From: Cryptomeria japonica
Lineage: Eukaryota > Streptophyta > Pinopsida > Cupressales > Cupressaceae
Assembly: GCF_030272615.1 (NCBI RefSeq)
Contig: NC_081414.1
Span: 818,288,396 to 818,350,395 of the forward strand
Length of the DNA: 62,000 bases
Direction: 5' to 3'
The position numbers were made by a program, and so were the translations under genes. Below, piece after piece: positions 23,137-34,099 of the stretch. Numbering within the stretch: position 1 is the first letter of the stretch; every line of letters starts with the position of its first letter. The notes beneath the pieces were generated by a model. That model made no database searches. It was not told the origin of the DNA and saw only the letters and a list, made by a program, of their open reading frames with translations.

Positions 23137-23701
23137 GCCGAAAAACCCCCAAAAAAAAAAAAAATTCACCCTTGTTTTTTAAAAAAAACTAAAACAATAA
23201 AAACGCCCCCCCTAAAAAAAAAAATTTATTATTTTTTAATTTTTCGAAAAATTAAAAACGGAAAATAAAATAAAAAAAATTCAGACCTGTACCTGCAAGT
23301 CCGTACGACGGGCTAGGAGGTGAGATTTTTTCAACTCGGGGTGACGGAGGCCGATTTCGACGAATTGACAATCGATCTTGGGGTTTTTGGGCCTTCTGAG
23401 CATAATGGCGATGACGGATTTGACCAAAAATGCTCCAAAATTGCAGATCGTTGTCGGGACAAGTCACCACCCTCCACCTTCAAACGGCTCTAGATTTGGC
23501 CTCGGATATCAGATTTGGATGAAATAAAAGGCGATTCTTACTTTCTTGAACCTCCTCAATCCAATGGTGACCTCAGATCTGACCCAACAAGCTCCAATAA
23601 AAACCTGCAATAGAAAGCTCCAAAATGCAAACCCCAAAATTCTCTTAATTAGCAAACCAATGGCACTCTAATGGCTTTGATACCATGTGAGACATGGACC
23701 A

Positions 23702-23713
23702 GCTCTGATACCA
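23702..23713 (-). promoter_or_regulatory. Primer-binding site (initiator tRNA-Met)
   Basis: The - strand reads TGGTATCAGAGC directly after the 5' LTR. A second, similar TGGTATCAAAGCC lies 28 bp further in (23673-23685), preceded by a TCTCACA that resembles the LTR end, so the LTR/PBS boundary looks duplicated. Confidence 0.85.
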
Positions 23714-24178
23714 TGTGATATTTTGCCAAGATCAAGAGGCAATGGAAAGCACAAATAAGAGAGAACAAAATAGATGATAGAAATAAACTGTATTCTATCA
23801 AGATGAAAAATATGATCAACTGGATCATTAAGCATTCGTTACATACAATGAATATGAGTCTGCTTATATAGGCAAGGTTATATGGATAGAGCACACAAAC
23901 ATGACATGTGGCTCAATAAGAAACAAGGGTAGGTAGGAAATAGGTGTGGGTAGGTAGGAGAAACAATATAATAGTCCACTTGAGGTGGATCACCTACTGA
24001 ATGTGGAGTGTAATAACAAGATCATACCATAAAAGGTGGAAATTCTCCTACACACACTATCCCAATGTGGCACAAACACCCAAGTGTCTCATACCCAAAC
24101 TACTAGGAAATTCATGTACCTAAGTAAACTTAAGTAAGGTGTAATAATATCCATGATGAATAATTATTTACACCAACA
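23714..24178 (-). repeat. 5' LTR of the non-autonomous element
   Basis: Matches 21276-21743. Its inner end adjoins the PBS and its outer end the CTCCT target copy. Confidence 0.88.
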
Positions 24179-25720
24179 CTCCTTAGGACACTATATGACC
24201 CCTTAGGACACCATATGGTGTCATTATGGGTCGTATGGTGTGCTAAGTAGTCATTAGGTGTCTTATGATCCTTTAGGACACCATATGACCCATAATTGCA
24301 ACATAAGGTGTCCTAAGGGGTCATATTGTGTCTTAAGGGGTCATAACACACCATATGACCCGTTAAGACACAATATGATCCCTAACGACACCTAAGGGGT
24401 CATATGGTGTCCTAAGGGGTTATAAAACACCATATGACCCCTTAGGACACTATACGACCCATAACGACACCATATTTTGTCCTAAGGGTCATATGGTATC
24501 CTATGATCCCTTAGGACACCATATGGTGTCATTATGGGTCGTATGGTGTCCTAAGTAGTCATTAGGTGTCTTACAATCCCTTAGGACACCATATGACCCC
24601 TTCGAACACCATACAACCCATAATGACAACATAAGGTGTCCTAAGGGGTCATATTGTGTCTTAAGGGGTCATAACACACCATATGACCCGTTAAGACACA
24701 ATATGATCCCTAACAACACCTAAGGGTTCATATGGTGTCCTAAGGGGTCATAGGACACCATATGACCCCTTAGGACACCATACAAGCCATAACAACACCA
24801 TATTGTGTCCTAAGGGGTCATATTGTGTCTTAAGGGGTCATAACACACCATATGACCCATTAAGATACAATATGATCCCTAACAACACCTAAGGGGTCAT
24901 ATGGTGTCTTAAGGGTTCATAGGGCACCATATGACCCCTTAGGACATCATACAACCCATAACGATGCCATATTGTGTTCTAAGGGGTCATATGGTGTCAT
25001 AAAGGGTCATAGGACACAATATGACATCTCATGACACTATGACCCTTAGCAACCCCTTATTGTGTCCTAAGGGGTCATATGGTGTCCTGAGGGGTCATAG
25101 GACACCAGATGACCCCTTAGGACACCATGTGACCCCTTAGAACACCATATAGTGTTGTTATGGGTCATATGGTGTCCTAAGGGATCATATGGTGTCCTAA
25201 CAGGTCATATAGTATCCTATGACCCCTTAGGACACCATATAACCCCTTACGTGTCATTAGTGTTCACATTGTGTCCTAAGGGATCATATGGTGTCCTATG
25301 ACCCCTTAGGAGACTAAATGACCCCTTAGGACACCATATAACCCCTTACGTGTCGTTAGGGTTCACATTGTGTCATAAGGGGTCATATGGTGTCCTATGA
25401 CCCCTTAAGACACCATATAGTGTCATTATGGGTCGTAAGGAGTCCTATGCGATCATTAGGTGTCTTATGATCCCTTAGGACACCATATGACCCCTTAGGA
25501 CACCATACGACCCATAATGAGAACATAAGGTGTCCTAAGGGGTCATATTGTGTCTTAAGGGGTCATAACACACCATATGACCCATTAAGACACAATATGA
25601 TCCCTAACGACACCTAAGGGGTCATAGGACACCATATGACCCCTTAGGACACCATACGACCCATAACAACACCATATTGTGTCCTAAGGGGTCATATGGT
25701 GTCCTAAGGGGTCTATGGTT
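24179..25720. repeat. Palindromic minisatellite array with higher-order structure
   Basis: Built from a ~20 bp unit (TGACCCCTTAGGACACCATA) present in both orientations, so neighbouring units can fold back. A longer pattern containing CATTATGGGTC then GTCATTAGGTGTCTTA recurs at 24222, 24530 and 25424, giving a higher-order period of about 308 bp (the last interval is about 2.9 periods). No coding sense. Confidence 0.88.
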
Positions 25721-26540
25721 ATTGTATAGGGTCGAGGATTTAGCATATTGGATCATACGATCTAGGGTATTTGTTATAGGTTTTAAATGGTTTAATTTTT
25801 ATGGTTGTGGCTATCAAACTATAGGGTATAAAGTATAGATTATAGGGTACAGAGTAGAAATTTATCAAAGGTTAAAAATTTTCAATGGAAGTCATTTGGC
25901 ACTAGCCAAATGAGCTGCACTAAAAAATAGTTATATGGGACCCTTGACCCGTGATCCAAGCCCACATTCTCTCATTTTGTCTGCTTTCTATGCATGATCA
26001 GACAAAAAAATTCTTTTTTCATAGTGTTGACATTTTATGCAAGGTTATTTTATAAATTCTATCAGCTCTCCACCACCTTTTTTTCATTTGGCAATGTCGA
26101 AGAGGAAGAACATAGTTTTTTAATCAAATTTGAATAATTGAGGTAATATTTTCTTGTTTTTAGAATTCAAATACTTATTAAGTGTTATTTTGTTTAAATG
26201 TTAGAATAAAAGTGTGAGTGAAAATTGATTATAATCCTATTAGATTTACATTAGATTTAACAATGCATTTGAAAGAAGTTGCATAAGAAAATTATTTGTT
26301 TAGTGGTTTAAAACAAAATTTGCAATTTCATACATCCTTTTAAAGATCTTATGAAATAATTTAAAAAAGGAATACATGAAATAATTTCAATTTCATATAT
26401 CCATTTTAACATATGCATAATTAGGACAATCATAGATGCATTAGGAATGTCCTAACATAATTAGGATAGTCATAGATCCATTAGGATTACCCCTTATGCC
26501 TCTTGAAATCTCTTTATGAATTAAATTTATTCTCTTTTAT
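25721..26540. other. AT-rich gap with one short hairpin
   Basis: The minisatellite fades out into single-copy-looking sequence. A perfect inverted repeat TCATTTGGC-ACTA-GCCAAATGA lies at 25892-25913. A short ATG frame at 26097 coding a basic start (MSKRKKN) could be a leading exon of the gene at 26541, but I cannot show it. Nothing else was seen. Confidence 0.4.
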
Positions 26541-27697
26541 GTGCATGTACATGTAGAAATCATCATCATGCCAAGGAAACGACCAAAAAATGTAACACCG
26601 GAAGAGCATGAAGCTAAGAATACAAAAAAAAGAGAAGGAATGAAGCAACTTCGTGAAGAAAGGAAATTGAGTACCATAGAAGAAGAGGTTCCAATTGAAG
26701 AGGAACATGAAATATCCATCCAATCTAAGAGAGAGACAAAATTGGCCACACAAAGGAAACAAATGAAAAACCTTCATGCAATGAGACAATTGAATCCTGA
26801 GGTTGAGAGCATGTCTACCATAATTCAAGTTGAAGCAACCCCATCTCTTACATGTCAAGTTGAAGGCACACCATCTCTTATTGGCACACCATTGGCGTCT
26901 ACAACATCTCATATTGAATGCACTCCCTCTATGACATTTGACATTGCAAGAACTCCATGATTGACATCAAGTATTGGAGCTACAACATCTTGTACACCTC
27001 AATTTCAAGGTATGCCATCATTTTCATCTCTGGTTGAAGGTATGCCACCTATCCCTAATGTTGTTGACATTCCTAATCTTGAGGTAACTCAAAGTTTGAG
27101 AACACCTCCTAGAGTTTTTCATAGAAAACCTAAGTATTTGATTGATTTTGATGCTAATGTTTTGAAACTAATGGTTGACAAGATTCTGAAGCGTACTTGT
27201 CAAATACATGCTAACCGGATATGGAAAATATTTTTGAGCCTTTAAATGAGATAGGAAGATGTCAACTATTTGTTGAAATGATGAGAAATCTGAAATTTAG
27301 GCCCATAATGAAGATTCTTGGGCTAAGAACATCGATTGAATCAAGCGACAAATCTATTGTGAAGAATCTAATGAATGCATATGATATTATTGGTTCTAAC
27401 TCACGCACAAAAGATAGTAATGCCACACGACATGTCATTACATCAACAATTGTAAGCACTCAAACTAAGAAAGCTCGCCTCATTAGAAAGACAAGTAAAC
27501 AATTGAAGATAAGTAGACAAACTCTAATGAGAGCTATGGGAAGGTGACAAAGAGTAGAGGATCCATATAACAATGAGTTATGGGCATTTTCCGGTAGATT
27601 ACCATGGAAAGATAAAGCAATTGTTGAAGCCTTGAGATCCCTAATTAAAGATTTTTGGAAGAATAACACAAGGGTCTCTCCAAATCAAAGAGATGTT

Positions 27698-28976
27698 CTG
27701 ATTAATTTGAAAAATAGGTTTTAAGGACCCGAAACCTTTAACATAAGAGCAAAAGATAGTTCAACAGAGAACAACAAGACCAGCAATGAGATAACATACA
27801 AAAGATTGGCAAGAAGGCCAGTAAACCGAACGGACAGCAAAAGACTAGGAAAAGCAGAGCATAAAAAACTAGATAAAAGACCTAGTCAACTAACAACACC
27901 TACAAAGACTTAAGAAGATCAGCAGCCTTGATGACCAACAGGTCATAATTTGCCAAAGCAACTTTGAGCTCTTCGATTTCCTTGTTTGGCTTTTTCTCCT
28001 ACTTCTTGCCTCTGGTCCTCATTCTTGGTCCTTGCACATCTCCCATGCCTTCCATGGCAGGTTCCTGATCTAGGGATTCCTTCTCATTCTCCAGCTTACT
28101 GATCAGGATTTTGGTGTTGTCAGTTGAGGCCTTCAGAATTTTATTGCTTTGTTCAGCAATGCTTCTGAGACAGGTTTCAATTTTGTTGAGTTTGTTGTCA
28201 GTATCCACCATTCTCTGGTCCCTAGCAGCGTCATTGATTTTTATGTCATCCAGGGCATTCTCCACTTGCTCAAACCTTGGGTTGAAGGCGTCCCTAATCT
28301 CTTCAACTCTGGTAATAGTTTTTCCCAAATCATCAACATACTCAGCCATGGATTTACCTTCACCGATGTTGATTGTCTCTAGAATTTGAACCCTATGACT
28401 CAGTTTCTTGTTTTCCTCCATAGCTTTCTTGTGACTGTTTATGAGCTAGTCGGGGGTGTCCACAAACCCCTTCAAACCCTCAATAGGAGGGTTTGAAGGG
28501 GGACTATTTTCACCAACCTTGGCCTGATCAGTTTTGGGAACATCTCCACTAGTAATCTGATTGGCATCTCCACCAACACTCTGGTCGAAACCATCCCCCA
28601 TAATCTCCTCCTCAACTTTTTGGTCCGCATCAAGATCCTTACTCTAAACTTTGTTGTTCGACTCCAACTCAGAATTTCCCTATCTTTTCTTCTTTTTCAT
28701 TTTCTGAAAGGAAGATTTAGATTTCTTCTTTCGAGGGGATGAAGAGTCATCCTTTTCAGAGTCCTCAGAGACCTCCGAGGAGGAGGAGGATTGAATCTGG
28801 AATACCTTCTCTTTACTTTTTTCTTGCCCCCAACTTTCTGTCTCTGATTTTGAGGAGGAAGGGTCGGACTCTGATTTTTCTATGGGTGAGGATTCTGATG
28901 GTGATTCGAAAAGTGAGATTGAGGAGAGTCTGGAGGACTCTGAAGTTGAACTTGGTCAAAAAAGAAAACAGGTGAG
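27698..28976 (-). mobile_element. 5'-truncated LINE inside the transposase-like gene
   Basis: Flanked by a perfect 17 bp TSD, CAAATCAAAGAGATGTT, at 27681-27697 and 28977-28993. On the - strand its 3' end contains AAAACCTATTTTT, shared with the tail of the full-length LINE at 52156-59930, showing the same family. Only the 3' part is present: an acidic/Ser/Lys-rich region (28975-28430) and a coiled-coil frame (28421-27999). Neither endonuclease nor RT is included. Removing the insertion and one TSD copy restores the transposase-like frame across the site. Confidence 0.88.
27999..28421 (-). pseudogene. Coiled-coil C-terminus of the LINE third ORF (truncated copy)
   Basis: 140 codons, with heptad-like spacing of Leu/Ile/Val (for example MEENKKLSHRVQILE) and ending RMRTRGKK before a TAG. 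It corresponds in position and character to 59085-59609 of the full-length LINE, namely the last ORF before the 3' tail. Upstream in the same sense is an acidic Ser/Lys-rich stretch that also matches the full-length layout. It has no enzyme motif. A structural or RNA-binding role is possible but not shown. Confidence 0.6.
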
Positions 28977-30999
28977 CAAATCAAAGAGATGTTGTAAGAA
29001 GGAGGATTGGTAGTAAAATCCGTGATCCACATCCGAAACAGTTTTTGGATATGACTCAAACACAACTTTTTGCAAAGTTTCAATGTATGTATTCTCAAAT
29101 TAAAATTAGTCAAAGATTATTTAAAATGGTAAAGCCTTTTTATGTCAAAATAAATCACACACGCACAACTTGTTGTTGTAGAGTACATATCAAATTTTCT
29201 AACCATTATGATGTTTATCAACACATATGTATAGATTTGCATGCTAACAATGTTTTGCAAGAATACAACATAATGGTCCACCAACATATTCAAGGGAATT
29301 CATAACTAGCATCTTATGTGAAAGAGTAGATGGTCAAGTATATTACAATAAGTGTTTCTTGGATGGCACATGTGTTCGTTGTGGTGGATTGCGACATTTA
29401 CAAATTTGTCAACATATGGATATTGGACAAGAAATTGGTAATGAATTAGTGGAATTTGGAAAATATAAGACAGTGGCCTACATGCTAAAAGATGGAAAAG
29501 AAGAAAAAAGGTGTGAATTGGTTAGTAAGAAGATTCTAGTGTATCATTTTATGGGCATCTTTCATGAGAATATAGTGTATGAGTATGCAAGGTATAACCA
29601 TTGATCTCATTGGTTGGACTCACAATTTAAGTTATGCAAGGACACATTTCCACTTCATACAATCATTTCAATTGTTGACTTTGCAAAGAACTACACACTA
29701 CAACCGCAAAACGAGGTGCAATCACAATATTACAACTCCACAAAAGTTACTATATTTGTGCATATAGCATTCATTCATGCACATGATAGTATGGAAGAGG
29801 ATAGGAAGATATTGAGGGAGTATCATTTTTACATCAGTGATGATCGCTCACACTCTAAAGAGTTTGTGCAAGGTTGTTTTCAAATATTATACAATGATTT
29901 GGCTGGCTGAGGCATATCATTCCATCAACATATCATATGGTCAGATAATTGTGCATCGCAATTTAAGAACTCTTAGATGTTTTATTGGTTGAGTAGGATG
30001 CATAAGTTGACTGCTATTCAACATATGTGGAATTTCTCTGAGGCTGGGTATGGAAAAGGGGAGCATGATGGTGCAGGAGCATGTATTAAAAGAGATTTAG
30101 CATGAGAAGAGTTAAAGTACAAAGGGAATGCAAACTTGAAAGATGAAAAATCAATTGTTCAATGGTGCAATGGTACAATTGGTCCAGGTAATCAAGGTAA
30201 GTCTTCAGTTCACAGATTTTTTTGGTTGGTAGATGATACTAACATTGCAAAATTAGAAGATTATTGTACATTGATAGGATCGAGTGAGCTACACTCTTTC
30301 AAAAGCTCTAATGCAGGTTCATGGACTATCCATACGTGACAGAAGGCATGTTATTGTTCTTCATGTAAAGATGGTGCCTATAATGAGTGTGAGTCAAAGG
30401 AGTGGGTGGACAAATGGTGTATGAGGCCTCTAATCCCACTTGAGACATATCGACCTCCAAGTGCACTACAACTAACACAGATGGAAGCATCAGTTGACTT
30501 TGACCATGTGTCAGATTTAGTCCAACCAGGAAAATTATCCACATGCATTTTTTTGTACTTTAATATTTTACCTTAGTTTTTTGCTAAATTCTTCTCACTT
30601 TATCATTGTAGGGCATGTTTATGCAATTATTGTAGCTAAAGACAATGAAGAAGGAACATATTATTACCTATGTCGTTGTGTGGATGCAAAAAAGAAATTG
30701 GATGGCCCTGTGGTAGATGGAGAAAATATTGAGTACCCCACATGATCAATAGTTGTTACCGATACATGGCTTAGAAGGTACCCAGTGAAGAAGTCTAACT
30801 TGTGGTTGTTCAAGGACTTTGAGACACATAGGAAGATTCTTCATTATTCTAACCTTGTTGTAGCTTCAAATGTTCATTTGATCAGATATGAGGGTAGACC
30901 ACTAAACAAGAACCTGTGGAAGGTTCATGAGTCTAACCATGAGGCCATACTAGACATGATAAAGAGTAGAGCAGATCCAGATGGTTCATTGGATTAAAT

Positions 31000-31300
31000 G
31001 TAAATGTAAAAAATTGTAATATCAATCATATTTGGATATATGTACATGACTTGTATTTTCAACTACTCGAGGCATTGTAATATAAAAAATTGTGTTTTTG
31101 TCTTGTTTTGTGTGATTTTTTGTAAATAATGTCATTTTGGACCATTAGAGATCACATGGGATCATTCCGTGAAGTTTTAGGCTAATATGGTAAAAGATGT
31201 AAAAATTGCTCATTTGTTGTCAATCATTCAAAGTATGAAAAATTGTCAAAATTTGGCATCATTTTTCTTGATGTTAGTGACATGTAAGAATGATTTGTCT
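31000..31300. other. Gap between transposase-like gene and satellite
   Basis: AT-rich. From about 31241 the sequence resembles the end of a satellite unit (GTCAAAATTTGGCATC... versus GTCAATATTCGGCATC), so the array starts with a diverged partial copy. Confidence 0.5.
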
Positions 31301-33380
31301 GATCCTACGGGGTCATGTTATGGCACTCTAAAAAATCCTCTCTCGGTTTAGGTAGACTCGGATCCAATTGCTCATGGCGACACTTTCTCGGTTGCGACAA
31401 AAAGCGTCAGATGAGTTCAATGAAAAGTTGCACAATGCCCCATCTTTCAATCCGCTCATCGCACCACCGAACTGTCATCTTGTACGTGTTGGGGTGGTTG
31501 GGTTTACACTAGGAATGCCTTCATTTTTCTCTCCAACTCATCCGATCGTTGTGAGCCACACTCTAGCAACGAAATCGCCTAAGTGCTCAAGTTGCTCAAA
31601 GTTGTCAATATTCGGCATCGCGTTTCTTGGCGCCCATTAATCATAAGAATAATTCGTCTGATCCTATGGGGTCGTGTTATGGCACTCTAAAAAAGTTTCT
31701 CTCAGTTTAGGTAGACTCGGATCCAATTTCTCGTGGCGACACTTTCTCGGTTGCGACAAAAACTGTCAGATGAGTTCAATGAAAAGTTGGACAATGTCCC
31801 ATCTTTCAATCCGCTCGTCGTGGAACCAAACCTTCAGCTCGTACGCATCAAGGTGGTTGGGTTTACACTAGGAATGCCTTCATTTTTCTCTCCAACTTGT
31901 TTGATCGTTGTGAGCCACACCCTAGTAGCGAAATCGCCTAAGTGCTCAAGTTGCTCAAAGTTGTCAATATTCAGCATCGCGTTTCTCAGCGCCCGTTAAT
32001 AATAAGAATGATTCATCTAATCCTATGGGTTCATGTTATGGAACTCTAAAAAATCCTCTCTCGGTTTAGGTAGACTCGGATCTAGTTGCTTGTGGTGACA
32101 GTTTCTCGGTTGCGACAAAAAGCATCAAATGAGTTCAATGAAAAGTTGCACAATGCCCCATCTTTCAATCCGCTCGTCCTGGCACCGAACCATCAGCTCT
32201 TATGTGTCGAGGTGGCTGATTTAATACTAGGAATGCCTTCATTTTTCTCTCCAACTCGCCCGATCATTGCGGGCCACACCCTAGCAGCGAAATCGCTTAA
32301 GTGCTCAAGTTGCTCAAAATTGTCAATATTCAGCATCGCATTTCTTGATGCTCGTTAATCATAAGAATGAGTCATCTAATCCTACGGGGTCATGTTATGG
32401 CACTCAAAGAAAGCCTTTCTTGGTTTAGGTAGACTCGGATCCAGTTGCTCGTGGTGACACTTTCACGGTTGCAACAAAAAGCGTCAGATGAGTTCAATGA
32501 AAAGTTGCACAATGCCCCATCTTTCAATCTGCTCATCGTGGCACCGAACCGTCAGCTCGTACGCATTGGAGTGGATGGGTGTACACTAGGAATGCCTTTT
32601 TTTTTCTCTCCAACTCGCTCGATCGTTGCGAGCCACACCTTAGCAGTGAAATCGCTTAAGTGCTCAAGTTGCTCAAAGTTGTCAATATTCGGCATTGTGT
32701 TTCTCTGTGCTCGTTAATCATAAGAATGAGACGTCTGATCCTACAGGGTTGTGTTATGGCACTCTAAAAAATCCTCTCTCGGTTTAGGTAGAATCGGATC
32801 TAGTTGCTCGTGGCAACACTTTCACGGTTGCAGCAAAAAGCGTCAAATGAGTTCAATGAAAAGTTGCACAATGCCCCATCTTTCAATCCGCTCGTCACGG
32901 CATCAAACCATCAGCTCGTACACATTGGGGTGGTCGTGTTTATGCTAGGAATTCCTTCATTTTTCTCTCCAATGCATCTGATCGTTGTGGGCCACACCCT
33001 AGCAACAAAATCGCTTAAGTGCTCAAGTTTCTCAAAGTTGTCAATATTCAGCATCGTGTTTCTCGGTGCTCGTTAATCATAATAACAAGATGTCTGATCC
33101 TACGGGGTCATGTTATGGCACTCTAAAAAAACCTGTCTCTATTCAGGTAGACTCGGATTCAGTTGCTTGCGGCAACACTTTCTCGCTTGCGACAAAAAGC
33201 GTCAAATGAGTTCAATGAAAAGTTTCACAATGCCCCATCTTTCAATCCGCTCGTCACGACACTGAACCATTAGCTCATACGTGTTGGGGTGGCTGGGTTT
33301 ACACTAGGAATGCCTTTTTTTTCTCTCCAACTTGTTCGATCATTGCGGGCCACACCCTAGCAGCGAAATCACTTAAGTGC
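31301..33380. repeat. 359 bp satellite, 5.8 copies
   Basis: Unit starts (GATCCTACGGGGTCATG or variant) lie at 31301, 31660, 32019, 32378, 32737 and 33096, which is exactly 359 bp each time. The sixth unit is cut at about 33380 in CTTAAGTGC. Each unit contains an open stretch of about 90 codons, but 359 is not a multiple of three and a stop follows in every unit, so this is not a repeat protein. Units differ by roughly 5-10 percent by eye. Confidence 0.92.
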
Positions 33381-33711
33381 ATGCATTAGATGAATAGAAG
33401 TGTATGGGCTATGCATTTTTTTAGAATGGGTATTGGTACAATGGTGTCTTACATTGTCTAATTTTGGTTCTTTCCATGTTTCCTTTATATAGTCTTATTT
33501 CGACTATAATATTGAATTTGTGTTGATCTCCATAAGCTTGTGTCTTGGATTACAAACACATATTTAGGTTCAAAGCTTAAGTAACAATAAACTTTGTGCA
33601 ATTATTCATTTAATCATTTGTACTGCAATTATGGATAACCATGATAAATGATTTGCATTAACCAAAAAACTACAAATCCATACAACATTGTATACCGTTA
33701 AAACTATCAAA
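33381..33711. other. AT-rich gap
   Basis: No gene or repeat seen beyond the satellite edge. Confidence 0.4.
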
Positions 33712-34045
33712 TATATCCAATACAAACAAATAGGCTTGCCAAAAGCCATATGGACATAGAATTTCACGTATTCATAAAAAAAAACATATGTTCAAAATTT
33801 CTATAAAGGCATACAACATGATATCCAATAAAGTCAAATAGGGGCTTGCCAAAAGTCATATGGACATAGAATGTCACATATTCATAAAACAAAGCATATG
33901 TTCAAAATTGCCATACAGGCATACAACATGCTATCCAATAAAGTCAAATAGGAGCTTGCCAAAAGCCATATGGACATAGAATGTCAAATATTTGTAATAC
34001 AAAACATATGTTCAAAATTGCCATATAGGCATACAACATAGGACC
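33712..34045. repeat. Three tandem ~110 bp units
   Basis: GCTTGCCAAAAGCCATATGG or a close variant occurs at 33734, 33844 and 33954, each followed by GACATAGAATnTCA and AACATATGTTCAAAATT. It lies just downstream of the 3' end of the - strand gene at 34100, so it may be part of its trailer or of the element that carries it. Confidence 0.8.
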
Positions 34046-34099
34046 CTATTCTATTAATTTCCCTCTAGGGGAAGGAAACAGATCACAAGATATCTTTGT

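Larger units (their letters stand above)
21276..24178 (-). mobile_element. Non-autonomous - strand LTR element inside the minisatellite
   Basis: The LTRs are 21276-21743 and 23714-24178 (468 and 465 bp, roughly 96 percent identical by eye), each TGTGA...CAACA in + orientation. On the - strand, a PBS for initiator tRNA-Met (TGGTATCAGAGC, 23702-23713) directly follows the 5' LTR, and a PPT (AAGGGGGGG, about 21744-21752) precedes the 3' LTR. Flanking pentamers are CCCCT (21271-21275) and CTCCT (24179-24183), a TSD with one change. The internal 1.97 kb has no gag or pol domain in any frame, so mobilisation would need another element's proteins. Removing the element restores a continuous minisatellite unit. 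Confidence 0.88.
26541..30997 (+). pseudogene. DDE-type transposase-like gene, decayed and interrupted
   Basis: A start region with many Lys/Arg/Glu (from about 26568, MPRKRPKN) is followed by Ser/Thr/Pro-rich repeats (26820-27110), then a conserved-looking helical module (27221-27697) ending TRVSPNQRDV. After the LINE insertion the frame resumes at 28994 with MTQTQLFAKF, then a CCCRVHIKF cysteine cluster, CVRCGG, WSDNCASQFKN (about 29939-29971) and GKGEHDGAG (about 30055-30081). This order (helical module, Cys/His cluster, D...DG-containing catalytic-like core) resembles a group of eukaryotic transposase-like proteins; I cannot name the family. A pyrimidine-rich stretch ending TTGTAG (30541-30610) looks like an intron 3' end, with reading resuming as GHVYAIIVA and ending at the stop at 30997. 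Frame changes and stops show it is inactive. No terminal inverted repeats were found. Confidence 0.6.

Noticed and set aside
24179-25720. Possible CRISPR-like array
   Set aside because: Units are contiguous, occur in both orientations and have no unique spacers; the genome is a plant's.
31368-33076. A series of similar ~90-codon frames
   Set aside because: They follow the 359 bp satellite, whose length is not a multiple of three, and each ends in a stop at the same place. Treated as satellite DNA, not a repeat protein gene.
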